This document shows, one piece after another, positions 16,277 to 24,944 of a stretch of DNA of 64,000 nt; the first letter of the stretch is position 1; each line of letters starts with the position of its first letter. The notes under the pieces are model-generated. The model had not been told where the DNA came from. It did no database searches and saw nothing but the letters and a program-made list of their open reading frames with translations. Location of the stretch: positions 458,001 through 522,000 of the forward strand of contig NZ_AP024169.1 of assembly GCF_016591975.1 (NCBI RefSeq). Reading direction: 5' to 3'. The translations under genes and the position numbers were made by a program. Source of the DNA: Anaeromicropila herbilytica. Its GTDB lineage: Bacteria; Bacillota; Clostridia; Lachnospirales; Lachnospiraceae.

Positions 16277-16861
16277 ATGGATATTATTGAAATTATGAAA
16301 CAAAAGAAAGAATATTGTTCAAAGCATACCGATATGCCAAGAACATTACAAGAAAAGGCAAAAGAATTATGTTTCAAATATAATCAGACAGGACCATCAG
16401 AAGGAGAAAAGAGAGGTAATATTTTAAAAGAATTACTAGGAACTTGTCATCCACTAACCTTTATTGAACCATCGTTTCGATGCGATTATGGCTTTAATAT
16501 ACATACGCATGGACTTACGGTAATCAACTATAATTGTGTGATACTAGACACATCACCAGTCTATATTGGTGCAAATGCATTTATTGCGCCTGGTGTATGT
16601 TTAGCCTGTTCAGGACATGCCGTGATTCCAGAACAGAGAGCAGAAGGGATTGGAACATCAAAACCAATCACCATAGAAGATGATGTATGGATTGGTGCGA
16701 ACGCTACGATCTGTGGAGGAGTTACAATTGGAAAAGGCAGTATTATTGGAGCTGGCAGTGTGGTAACGAAAGATATCCCTTCTGGAGTAATTGCAGTCGG
16801 GAATCCTTGTAGAGTATTAAGAGAGATTACCGAAGAAGATAGAATGGAATTGAACGTATAA
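16277..16861 (+). CDS. Maltose/galactoside O-acetyltransferase-like protein
   Basis: 194 residues; the ATG at 16277 lies 8 nt after GGAAGG (an ATG 21 nt upstream is the weaker choice). The N-terminus resembles the Maa/LacA/NodL helical cap. From about 95 on, left-handed beta-helix hexapeptide repeats are clear (VYIGANAFIAPGVCL, VWIGANATICGGVTIGKGSI and IIGAGSVVTKDIP), with the expected catalytic histidine in CSGHAVIPEQR. The reaction is acetyl transfer from acetyl-CoA to a sugar hydroxyl. It probably forms an operon with the XRE gene upstream. Confidence 0.85.
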   Translation: MDIIEIMKQKKEYCSKHTDMPRTLQEKAKELCFKYNQTGPSEGEKRGNILKELLGTCHPLTFIEPSFRCDYGFNIHTHGLTVINYNCVILDTSPVYIGANAFIAPGVCLACSGHAVIPEQRAEGIGTSKPITIEDDVWIGANATICGGVTIGKGSIIGAGSVVTKDIPSGVIAVGNPCRVLREITEEDRMELNV

Positions 16862-16942
16862 TAAGGATAAGTTATTAAGGAATTTTATAATATGTCCTTT
16901 CTGACTCTTTATTAAGTGGGGAAGGACGTATTCGTTTGGGCG

Positions 16943-17055
16943 ATATAATATGAGTTGGGGTCAAAAGCCTTTCATAACTTGCATTGTGTATAATGATACA
17001 GCAATATACACTCATCAAACTTAAATAAGGCTTTTGGACCCAACTCATATTATAT
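16943..17055 (-). repeat. 3'-end stem-loop repeat, copy 1
   Basis: ATATAATATGAGTTGGG pairs with CCCAACTCATATTATAT. Inside this outer stem are AAAAGCCTT and AAGGCTTTT, and the loop ends in ATATACACTCA. It finishes 9 nt from the stop codon of the minus-strand gene at 17065. Related copies lie at 48867, 58445 and 59603. Confidence 0.85.
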
Positions 17056-17064
17056 GGTATTGTA

Positions 17065-17904
17065 TTATATTTTTCGTTCCATACAAATGGAATCTGGCAT
17101 ATTTGCATATTGCCCATAATTTGGAATGACTTTATATCCCGCTTTTTGATATACATGACAAGCAGCTTCCAAAGGCTTTCCAGTCTCTAGAATGCAATAT
17201 TTATAACCCTTTATTTTTGCCTTTGCTTCTAATCGTCGAAGCATCTCGGTACCTAATCCAATATTTCGACAGGATGCATCGGTATAGATACGCTTTAATT
17301 CTGCGTGCTCTTCATCATACATTTTAAATGCACCACAGGCAACGGGAATTCCTTTTTGATAAGCTATAATCACATCATGGATGTTATCTCGTTGATTATA
17401 TTGGTCATATTGCTTTCTCTGAAAAATAGTTCCGACCAGTTCGTCTAGAGTTCTATCTAATTCAGTACAAAGCATAGCAAAATCAGGATCTTCGCCATTC
17501 GTATCTTTAAACTCCAATTCTGATAATTCTAATAACTGACCTTTTGACTTCTTGCTTAATTTCCCTAAGACTGCATCATATGCTTCATCAATCATTTGAA
17601 ATAATAGATCTATATTTTCGAAACGATCTAGATCAACCGTATTCCAATATGGTTGCTGAACTGGTGGACAATGATATCCACGTACAATAATTTCTGGATA
17701 TAGTTGTCGATACATATCAGCTTTTTCTGGTTCGCATTTTAAGGTAATCTTATAGAAATCTTTTTGTGGATTGAATTGCGCGAATATCTTTCCCATCACA
17801 CGATAACAGATAGGAAAGGTACCAAAAGGCCTTGACTCATATGCTCCAGGTTGTTTCAAACAGTATTCTTCTATAGATTGAATTATTTCCATATTATTTT
17901 GCAT
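17065..17904 (-). CDS. YjbR/MmcQ-GNAT fusion protein
   Basis: 279 residues. Residues 1-125 match the MmcQ/YjbR (DUF419) fold: YCLKQPGAYESRPFG, VMGKIFAQF, then YWNTVDL. Residues about 150-279 form a GNAT domain with LKRIYTDASCRNIGLGTEML (acetyl-CoA loop) and ACHVYQKAGY. YjbR is a CyaY-like DNA-binding-like fold whose role is unclear. The fusion suggests it recognises a substrate for acetylation. Single gene, ended by the repeat at 16943. Confidence 0.85.
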   Translation of the reverse strand: MQNNMEIIQSIEEYCLKQPGAYESRPFGTFPICYRVMGKIFAQFNPQKDFYKITLKCEPEKADMYRQLYPEIIVRGYHCPPVQQPYWNTVDLDRFENIDLLFQMIDEAYDAVLGKLSKKSKGQLLELSELEFKDTNGEDPDFAMLCTELDRTLDELVGTIFQRKQYDQYNQRDNIHDVIIAYQKGIPVACGAFKMYDEEHAELKRIYTDASCRNIGLGTEMLRRLEAKAKIKGYKYCILETGKPLEAACHVYQKAGYKVIPNYGQYANMPDSICMERKI

Positions 17905-18131
17905 GTGTTTTCTCCTCGATATAATTGAAATATAGTATATAAATAGATTTTAGGTAGAGTATATAACACTGATGTAATCTAGCAAAGCTCTTGTATAAAA
18001 GTTATGATTATGATACCATATTATCCATAAAATGTCATTTTATTAATGAAATTGGGGTTAAATAAAATGGTATTAGACAAGAAAAATAGGATAGATAGGA
18101 ACAGAAAGTATATTTTATGGAGGGGCTTAGG

Positions 18132-18734
18132 ATGGTTAAAGAGCTGTCAGAAATGACCTTAGAAGAATTGTGGGAGTTATTCCCTATTATATTGAAAGAA
18201 TATAATGCGGACTATCCAAAATGGTATGAAATAGAGAAAGATAACCTATTGGAGAATTTCAATGATGGAATTATAGTAAGGATAAATCATATAGGAAGCA
18301 CAGCAGTTTCAGGAATTATATCAAAGCCAACAATTGATATTCTTATGGAGATATCTCGGGATAGCAATATAGCACAGATTGAGGATAAGTTAAAATCGAT
18401 GCAATGGAACCTGATGAATTCTTCAGAGACACCAAGCTTTAGACAAACATATAATAAAGGCTATACGAAATATGGATTTGAAGAGAAGGTATATCATCTT
18501 CATGTACGTTATGTGGATGATTGGAGTGAATTATATTTTCGGGATTATTTGATTGAACACAAAGAGGTTGCTGGAGAATATGTTGATCTTAAAATGAAGT
18601 TAAAGGATAAATATGAACATAATCGAGATGCATATACGAACGAAAAAGCAGCATTTGTAGATAAATATTCAAAGATTGCAAAAGTAGAGTATGGTAATCG
18701 ATATAAATTAGAGATTAATGCTATATCCTTTTAG
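18132..18734 (+). CDS. GrpB family protein (nucleotidyltransferase fold)
   Basis: 200 residues; ATG at 18132 placed 6 nt after GGAGGGG. RINHIGSTAVSGIISKPTID (residues about 54-73) is the GrpB signature with the G-S and D motif of the nucleotidyltransferase fold, and HLHVRY follows. The family's biochemical role is not settled. The next gene, a P-loop kinase, starts 25 nt downstream, so the two probably form an operon of nucleotide-handling proteins. Confidence 0.85.
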   Translation: MVKELSEMTLEELWELFPIILKEYNADYPKWYEIEKDNLLENFNDGIIVRINHIGSTAVSGIISKPTIDILMEISRDSNIAQIEDKLKSMQWNLMNSSETPSFRQTYNKGYTKYGFEEKVYHLHVRYVDDWSELYFRDYLIEHKEVAGEYVDLKMKLKDKYEHNRDAYTNEKAAFVDKYSKIAKVEYGNRYKLEINAISF

Positions 18735-18759
18735 GCATAATAGGAAGAGAGGTAATAAT

Positions 18760-19548
18760 ATGCTTAATATTTATGTAGAAGGAGTTCCAGGGAGTGGAAA
18801 AAGCACATTATTAGGTGAATTGCAGAAAAATGTTCCAGAGTATAAATACTATTATGAAGGAGATATCTGTCCAGTTGAGCTTGCATGGTGTTCCTATATG
18901 ACGCAAGAACAATATAATAAGGCAATCGAAGATTGGCCACAATTTGAGTCAATGATAAAAGAGAATTCGAAAATGGAAGGTAGTTATTATATTGTCTCAT
19001 ATACTAAGATTCAGACAGATAATCATGAATTTTATAGATATATGGAACAGTACGAAATATATGGCGGACGAAAAAATATTCAGGAATTTGAAGAAATCAT
19101 TTTTTACAGATTTCATAGTTTTTATGAAACAGGGAATGTCTTTGAATGTGCATTCTTTCAAAATATAATTGATGAACTAATGTTATTTGCTGAATATGAT
19201 GATAATCAGATATTAGATTTCTACCGTATGTTAATCACACAGATTACTGATGACTTTTTAGTGATACGCTTAATTAGCAATGATATCAAGAGTAGTATTG
19301 AACAGATTAAAAAAGAAAGAATTAACGAGCAAGGCGAAGAGGTATGGTATCATCTAATGATGGATTACTTAAGCAAATCTCCTTATGGAAAGTATAGGAA
19401 TTATCAAGGTTTTGATGATATGGTAAGATATTTTGAACGAAGAATAACGTTAGAGAAGAGAATAGCAAGTGAGATATTACAGAACAAGTGTATTAATATT
19501 GAGAGCAAAAATTATCAGTTAGGTGATATACTGAAATTTCTTAAATGA
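18760..19548 (+). CDS. P-loop nucleoside/nucleotide kinase-like protein
   Basis: 262 residues from MLNIYVEGVPGSGKSTLLGE, the Walker A loop at residues about 8-15, preceded by AGAGAGG. The length, the early P-loop and the long helical remainder resemble deoxynucleoside kinases or thymidylate kinase-like proteins, but I cannot see a decisive base-recognition motif. It may equally be an antibiotic phosphotransferase-like ATPase. Cotranscription with the GrpB gene is likely. Confidence 0.7.
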   Translation: MLNIYVEGVPGSGKSTLLGELQKNVPEYKYYYEGDICPVELAWCSYMTQEQYNKAIEDWPQFESMIKENSKMEGSYYIVSYTKIQTDNHEFYRYMEQYEIYGGRKNIQEFEEIIFYRFHSFYETGNVFECAFFQNIIDELMLFAEYDDNQILDFYRMLITQITDDFLVIRLISNDIKSSIEQIKKERINEQGEEVWYHLMMDYLSKSPYGKYRNYQGFDDMVRYFERRITLEKRIASEILQNKCINIESKNYQLGDILKFLK

Positions 19549-19670
19549 TGTAACTAAACTTATAAATAAGGGATTTTTGGAGCATTAAATAATACAATCA
19601 CTATTATATGTTATATGGTAAACTTAAATTAATTATCAGCTAATCAAGAATATTGAACAATTTCTTTATA

Positions 19671-19715
19671 AAATTGCCAGGTATCTAATATTAAATAAGA
19701 TATCCTGGCAATTTT
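19671..19715. terminator. Bidirectional terminator
   Basis: AAATTGCCAGGTATCT pairs with AGATATCCTGGCAATTT, with A-rich and T-rich flanks on both sides. It separates the kinase gene from the convergent sigma-factor gene. Confidence 0.85.
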
Positions 19716-19816
19716 GATTCCAGCCTATGTAATTAGTAATTGGTATTCGCTACTAAGCTAATCAGATAGAGTGGGTGTTGATAAATCAATGATTTGGACT
19801 AATATTGTTGATAACC

Positions 19817-21451
19817 TCACTGGTTGGGCATGATCAATGTTGATAACGCAATTCTTTGCTCTTCTTTTGGTAGCTTTAATCTTCCGTTTTCAAGTAATTC
19901 TTTTATGCTATATAGCAAAAACCATCCATCAGAATAAAAAGTATGTTGAAGTCCAAACGCAACCATTTTCTGAACATGTTTTGGTTTACTGTTAATACAT
20001 TTCTTACAATACTCTTGTTTTAAAGATTCTAATTTGCTCATATGTCTGATTCGAATCTGTTCACTTAAGTTTAAGAGTGTTTCTTTGGTCTTAGAGTCTT
20101 TTAACCAAATAATCTCGAGTTCAAATTCACCATCTATATTTTTAATATATCCTTTTTGCGCTAAGTAGGTATATTCATCTTTCGACAGCAGGTCTTTTTT
20201 TACAAAGCGGCCTAAAAGCCTTAAATCACGTGTAATCTCGTCACTATAGTTACTTGGGTATAATTCACGGTCAGACCATTCTGAATTAATTTGCCACATA
20301 AGAATATTCTCGTCTTCGTTATTTAACCCATTCCATAATGGTCCCATCCATTTCCCCATACTGTCATAATATTTAGGTGACTTGCCATCTGCTATATCTA
20401 AGCTGGCATATGCAATATTTTGCCCGCCGTCTTTTCGAATGGTTGTGACTTCTTCAAATGTAATCTTTTCTTCAAGATTATGGTTTGGCCAAGCAAGAAG
20501 AAAAGGAACAAGCCCCCAAGCTAGAAAATTCTTATCCTTGTCTGGATAATAGAGCTGTATTTGTTCAAGAATATCCGAAGTCATTAGTTCGTCAAATAGT
20601 TCATTTGATATTATTTTTGCTGCTTTTGAATACATATTATCTTGAAGTTCCATGATTTCATAAGTGTCTTCATTTAATTCATCAATCACGATATTTGCCA
20701 AATATTTATTTCCCTTTTGGGTTAAGAAACCATAGTCATATAGAAATGCTATTTCATTTTCTATATATACAGGAGATACATTTAGACAGTCAGCAATTTC
20801 ATTTATATTCTTGGCTTCATGGTATACACAATAAAGAATGTTTTGTGATAAAATGCTTCGTAGAAAATCCGAGACATTTCCCATCGTACCAATCGAACCG
20901 GAGAATCCCATCATAGTAAACTTGATTGGATTAAACTTTAATTCATTTACATTTCTCATTTTTTCCATCCCTTTCTTCATTTCACGCTTTGCTTCAAAAA
21001 GATGCCACTTAACAGTACCTGTAGGAATTGATATTATTTCTGCAATATCGTCTATTTTTCTACCCTCGTAATAATAAAGAATGATAATCTTTCGTTGCAT
21101 ATTAGAAAGATAAGCAATCTCCTTTTGTACATTTTGAAGAGTTTCTTGATTAGAGAGCTCTTCCACAAAGTCACTTTGAGGATAGATCAGTTCAGAACAT
21201 TCATCTATGCATGTAACAGCATTTCTTTTTTGCTTCTTTCGGTAATAATTCACTAAAGTATTGTGCGCCACGCACCATACAAAGGCATTTACGTCATCGA
21301 TTTCTTTTACTAGTAACGCCTGATAAAGCTTCTCTGCAATATCCTGTGACAGGTCTTCAGCATCCTGTAGATTGGCAGTCCGTTTGAGGGCAAAGCCATA
21401 CAACTTTGTTACATATTCAGTTATCACTTGATTCGCATCTTTTTGATTCAT
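19817..21451 (-). CDS. ECF sigma factor with large C-terminal extension
   Basis: 544 residues. Residues 1-165 are an ECF sigma factor: region 2 (YGFALKRTANLQDAEDLSQD, then VWCVAHNTLVNYYRKK) and region 4 (RKIIILYYYEGRKIDDIAEI, ISIPTGTVKWHLFEAKREMK). Residues about 200-265 look like a winged helix (ILSQNILYCVYHEAKNINEI, ADCLNVSPVYIENEIAFLYD). The remaining 280 residues are an unassigned soluble region rich in tryptophan. Such an extension may replace a separate anti-sigma factor as the signal sensor. A perfect palindrome overlaps its ribosome site. Confidence 0.85.
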   Translation of the reverse strand: MNQKDANQVITEYVTKLYGFALKRTANLQDAEDLSQDIAEKLYQALLVKEIDDVNAFVWCVAHNTLVNYYRKKQKRNAVTCIDECSELIYPQSDFVEELSNQETLQNVQKEIAYLSNMQRKIIILYYYEGRKIDDIAEIISIPTGTVKWHLFEAKREMKKGMEKMRNVNELKFNPIKFTMMGFSGSIGTMGNVSDFLRSILSQNILYCVYHEAKNINEIADCLNVSPVYIENEIAFLYDYGFLTQKGNKYLANIVIDELNEDTYEIMELQDNMYSKAAKIISNELFDELMTSDILEQIQLYYPDKDKNFLAWGLVPFLLAWPNHNLEEKITFEEVTTIRKDGGQNIAYASLDIADGKSPKYYDSMGKWMGPLWNGLNNEDENILMWQINSEWSDRELYPSNYSDEITRDLRLLGRFVKKDLLSKDEYTYLAQKGYIKNIDGEFELEIIWLKDSKTKETLLNLSEQIRIRHMSKLESLKQEYCKKCINSKPKHVQKMVAFGLQHTFYSDGWFLLYSIKELLENGRLKLPKEEQRIALSTLIMPNQ

Positions 21452-21462
21452 TTTTTGCTCCT

Positions 21463-21478
21463 TGTAAAACGTTTTACA
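21463..21478 (-). promoter_or_regulatory. 16-bp perfect palindrome beside the sigma-gene ribosome site
   Basis: TGTAAAACGTTTTACA directly abuts the AAGGAG that serves the sigma-factor gene. A CG-centred dyad of this length looks like a LacI/CcpA-class operator but could also fold in the mRNA and hide the ribosome site. Confidence 0.55.
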
Positions 21479-21754
21479 TATAGATAGACACCAAAAGGGA
21501 GAAAAGGTTGGAAATTATATGGATATTTATTGTCATTTCAAGATGACAGGATTCCTTTAGTATTGAAATAGGTTATTGAAATATACTGGAATGTGACATG
21601 ACAGAATTTCAATATATTCAATATTCATTATACTTCTAAAATCGTATTTGTAGCAATATTATCTATATTTTAAAAAAGTTAAGAATACACCCTTAAACAG
21701 AAGGAGCGCTAAAGCAGAGGAAAAATGTCGCTTTGAGCTTTGTACCAACGCAGA

Positions 21755-21783
21755 TTGACTTCCTATATTAGGAAAAGTATAAT
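21755..21783 (+). promoter_or_regulatory. Promoter with TTCC-TAGGAA dyad, copy 3
   Basis: TTGACT, a 17-bp spacer and TATAAT; the spacer carries TTCCTATATTAGGAA, a perfect dyad. The rest of the 21479-21854 gap has an AT-rich inverted repeat (TATTGAAATAT near 21571 with ATATTCAATA near 21615) and no gene. Confidence 0.75.
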
Positions 21784-21854
21784 TTATTCAATAAGATGAC
21801 TAGATGATGTATTAGTAAAAAATAAAAAATAGAAGGTAAAGTGAGGATATCTAT

Positions 21855-22193
21855 ATGACTGAAGAGATACAAAGCTACATAGATCAATATGGTGAAGAGA
21901 TACAACTATATTTTAATAACTTAAGAGAGTTAATATATAAAAGCACTACATCTGAAATAGAAGAAAAACTATGGGCAAAATTACCGAGTTATTACGTTGG
22001 AGAGAAATTCGTACGAATTATCCCTTTTAAAGATCATGTTAATATTGAGGCAAGTGCAATTATGGAACATAGAAATCAGTTGGAACAATTCAAGATAACA
22101 CCAAAAGGCATGTTACAAATCTATGCCAATCAGGATATACCATGCAAGATTTTGGAGATTATTTTTAGAGAGACTTATGAGGTAAACCAGTAA
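21855..22193 (+). CDS. DUF1801/YdhG-like protein
   Basis: 112 residues. The sequence EIQLYFNNLRELIYKSTTSE, KLWAKLPSYYVGEKFVRIIP and FKDHVNIEA follows the DUF1801 pattern (small alpha/beta proteins such as YdhG, proposed to act in iron handling). Its stop codon overlaps the next gene's ATG by one base (TAATG), so the two are translationally coupled. It is the first gene behind the dyad promoter at 21755. Confidence 0.75.
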   Translation: MTEEIQSYIDQYGEEIQLYFNNLRELIYKSTTSEIEEKLWAKLPSYYVGEKFVRIIPFKDHVNIEASAIMEHRNQLEQFKITPKGMLQIYANQDIPCKILEIIFRETYEVNQ

Positions 22194-22669
22194 TGAAACT
22201 GTTGGTCGCATGCTTTGGTGGAAGTGATAATGGTGCTTATCACATTCTCCAAAAGATGAAGAATTATTGTAATAAGTTAATCCTAGAAAATGACAAAGAA
22301 CAATCTTGCATACAATTAAAACAAGCAGTGGATAAAACTAACTATAACAAAGTTGTTATTCTAGGGCAAAAACCATTGATTAAGGATAAATATTGTATTG
22401 AGACAAAAGGAAGATGTTTGGATAGGCAGATTAAGACTCACTTTAAGTATGAGGAATTAGTTAGAATATTTGAAGAATGTAATGTATGCTATAAAATTTC
22501 AGATAATGCAGGTACCTCTTACTGTAATCATATATATTATTGGGCACTGGAACAACTGAAAGATAAGGAAGTACTATTTTTACATACTCCTTATTTAAAA
22601 AACATTACAAATGTGGAAAATATGGCGAGAGTGATTGATGATTATGTAAGGAAAAATTATTATGTATAA
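22193..22669 (+). CDS. Pyroglutamyl-peptidase-like (C15) protein, possibly inactive
   Basis: 158 residues, shorter than the roughly 210 of peptidase C15. KISDNAGTSYCNHIYYWAL matches the catalytic cysteine block, and EVLFLHTPYL matches the catalytic histidine block. The usual GE(A/x)GR glutamate block reads VVILGQKPLI, so the catalytic glutamate appears replaced by glutamine. It could be a divergent peptidase or a binding protein derived from one. It is coupled to the DUF1801 gene by a 1-nt overlap. Confidence 0.7.
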   Translation: MKLLVACFGGSDNGAYHILQKMKNYCNKLILENDKEQSCIQLKQAVDKTNYNKVVILGQKPLIKDKYCIETKGRCLDRQIKTHFKYEELVRIFEECNVCYKISDNAGTSYCNHIYYWALEQLKDKEVLFLHTPYLKNITNVENMARVIDDYVRKNYYV

Positions 22670-22797
22670 AATTAGAATATTAAGTCAGATGAAGATGAGA
22701 GAAAAAATCAACCACCTATTGTTAGACCAATTCATATCCATCCATTATAATATTTATATGAATCGTCGACCGTTCAAATATCGAAAGGACTGATTGT

Positions 22798-23736
22798 ATG
22801 AATATTAAAATATGCAGTAATATATTAAAGTATCGTAAGCAAAATGGTGTTACTCAGGCTGAGCTAGCAGAGTATTTAGGAGTATCACCTCAAGCAGTAT
22901 CAAGGTGGGAGCAGGAAGCTTCTGTCCCGGATATTTATTTAATTCCGAAGATATCATCTTTTTTTGGAATATCCATTGATACACTGTTTGGAACCTCCGA
23001 CTGTGAGAAAGCTGAATTACTCGTATCAAAGTATTCCTTTATACAAAGTGATAAGAATTATAAAGAAGCAAAGGAGTCAGTAGATACGCTACTAGAGATG
23101 GACTCAGATAGTTTAAAAGCATTAGAACTACTTTGCCGTCTGGAGTTAGAAAGAGGGATAGAGTATATTAGAAAAAGTAAGGAAGTGTGCATGAACTTAC
23201 ATCAGAAAGCAATAGGAAGAGATGAGGACTTAGAATATAGGGCTGCCATCCAACTGATGAGAACGAATGCAATGTTAGGGGATTGTAGTTTTGTGGAGGA
23301 TTATGTACGAGAATTCAATGAGTCGAAAACAATTGATAATTTGAAAAGACTCATAGTAGCCAAATCATATGATAATAAAGTCCAATATGAAGAGGTTCTT
23401 CGATGGTGTGGAGAGCATTTAAGTGCATATAGCAAGGAAGAGCAGAGAAAGGTATATCCAATATTAATGGACTTGGCGTATGAGCTAGGAAATCTCGATT
23501 ATGTGATACATTGTTTTGAAGTGATTACTGAGGACAAAGAAAATACTTCTCAGGTATTTAATGCATGGTGGTTACTATGGAAGACCTATCATAAATTAGG
23601 ATACGATATTGAAACTGAGAAATGTAGAATTGAATTATTAGAGCAATTACATAAGCAGAATTACAATGAGTATGTATTAGAACAAATGAGAATGCATCTA
23701 GATGGTAAGGGAGAGAAACTGCAGACTATATTGTAA
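22798..23736 (+). CDS. XRE-family regulator with helical repeat C-terminus
   Basis: 312 residues. Residues 1-65 are a Cro/C1 helix-turn-helix (TQAELAEYLGVSPQAVSRWE). Residues about 85-310 are all-helical, with TPR-like pairs of helices (LLVSKYSFIQSDKNYKEAKE, LLEMDSDSLKALELLCRLEL) of the kind seen in peptide- or protein-sensing regulators. GAAAGGAC lies before the ATG. Its target is unknown; the neighbouring C15-like pair and the MerR fusion are candidates. Confidence 0.82.
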   Translation: MNIKICSNILKYRKQNGVTQAELAEYLGVSPQAVSRWEQEASVPDIYLIPKISSFFGISIDTLFGTSDCEKAELLVSKYSFIQSDKNYKEAKESVDTLLEMDSDSLKALELLCRLELERGIEYIRKSKEVCMNLHQKAIGRDEDLEYRAAIQLMRTNAMLGDCSFVEDYVREFNESKTIDNLKRLIVAKSYDNKVQYEEVLRWCGEHLSAYSKEEQRKVYPILMDLAYELGNLDYVIHCFEVITEDKENTSQVFNAWWLLWKTYHKLGYDIETEKCRIELLEQLHKQNYNEYVLEQMRMHLDGKGEKLQTIL

Positions 23737-23811
23737 GAATATAGATAAATTACTTGATAAGTTTAAAATGATTGAGAAAGTGATAGATAAAATATCAATG
23801 AAAACATTTTC

Positions 23812-23842
23812 TTGACATTCGCCTTAGGCGAAGGTGTATCTT
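23812..23842 (+). promoter_or_regulatory. MerR-type promoter with perfect 15-bp dyad
   Basis: TTGACA and TATCTT lie 19 bp apart. The first 15 spacer bases, TTCGCCTTAGGCGAA, form a perfect palindrome centred on spacer position 8. It sits 29 bp before the MerR-methyltransferase fusion gene. Confidence 0.85.
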
Positions 23843-23870
23843 TGAGTTATCAAAGATAAGGAGACTAACG

Positions 23871-24899
23871 ATGTATACCATAAAGCAAGTATCAGAAAAA
23901 TTAAAAGTTCAAGCAAATGCAATACGTTTTTATGAGAAGAAAGGCCTTTTAATCCCTAATCGAGGAAATAATAATTATAGAGAATATAGCATTGAAGATA
24001 TCAGTCGCCTAGAAATGATTATTCTCTATCGAAAAATGGGATTCTCGATTGATTCCATTCGTATGCTTTTACAAGATAAGAAGAATCCAGAGTTACTGAA
24101 TCAATATGTAGCTCAATATAATATTCTGAACCATCATATACATACCATGTGTTCTGTGAGAGAAACTTTAGGAAAATGCGTAGAAGACCTACTAAATGGT
24201 GACAGTGTTCAAACAGAGATGATTAAAAAAATGGAAAAAACAGCAGAGATTATTGCATCCTCGAATGAATGGGAGGATAAATGGCATTTTGATTCATGGG
24301 CAGAACATTATGACAGGGATATTCGAAGAAAGGGAAAAGGATTAGATTTTTATTGTAATTATGACAAAGTGATTGAAATGACAGTGCAAAATATAAAGGG
24401 TCCTAAAGTTGCTGAGATTGGCATAGGTACAGGTAATCTTGCAAAAGTAGCATTAGAAAGTGGTATTGAATGCAATGATTATGTTGGAGTTGATCAATCA
24501 CTTAATATGTTGAAGGAAGCTAAGAAGAAATGCCCTGATATTGAATTAAGACTGGGGGAATATCTACAATTGCCACTGGATAATAATATATATGATACGG
24601 TAGTAACATCATATGCATTTCATCATTGTGACCATGATGAAAAAGTACTTGCTATTAAAGAAATGGATAAAGTTCTAAGTCATCATGGTAGAATTATTAT
24701 TACGGATCTAATGTTTGAGAATGAAGAAAAAAGAAATAGATATGAGGATTCATGTTCGAAGGAATCGAAAGAAGATCTATTGGATGAGTATTTTGGCAAT
24801 GTTGATGAAGTGGAGGAAATGTTCATTCAGCAAGGCTTTCATTGTAAGAAAGAGCAGATAGATGAATTGATATGGATTATAGTAGCCCAAAGAGTGTAG
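23871..24899 (+). CDS. MerR regulator fused to a SAM methyltransferase
   Basis: 342 residues. Residues 1-75 are a MerR winged helix (MYTIKQVSEKLKVQANAIRF, YEKKGLLIPN). A dimerisation helix follows to about 125. Residues about 140-342 form a class I methyltransferase: VAEIGIGTGNLAKVA (about 181-195), YVGVDQSLNML, then LPLDNNIYDTVVTSYAFHHC. The enzyme domain takes the place of the usual effector domain. It could sense SAM or a substrate, or modify a molecule while regulating the gene. A second methyltransferase gene follows after 45 nt. Confidence 0.88.
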   Translation: MYTIKQVSEKLKVQANAIRFYEKKGLLIPNRGNNNYREYSIEDISRLEMIILYRKMGFSIDSIRMLLQDKKNPELLNQYVAQYNILNHHIHTMCSVRETLGKCVEDLLNGDSVQTEMIKKMEKTAEIIASSNEWEDKWHFDSWAEHYDRDIRRKGKGLDFYCNYDKVIEMTVQNIKGPKVAEIGIGTGNLAKVALESGIECNDYVGVDQSLNMLKEAKKKCPDIELRLGEYLQLPLDNNIYDTVVTSYAFHHCDHDEKVLAIKEMDKVLSHHGRIIITDLMFENEEKRNRYEDSCSKESKEDLLDEYFGNVDEVEEMFIQQGFHCKKEQIDELIWIIVAQRV

Positions 24900-24944
24900 A
24901 ACACGTTAATTCTACGCGTAAGTATTTTAAAATGGAGGTATCCC

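Noticed and set aside
21463..21478. A catabolite-repression (cre) site
   Set aside because: The dyad has a CG centre like cre, but it is a 16-bp perfect palindrome without the usual cre base pattern and sits beside the ribosome site, so I list it only as an unassigned dyad.
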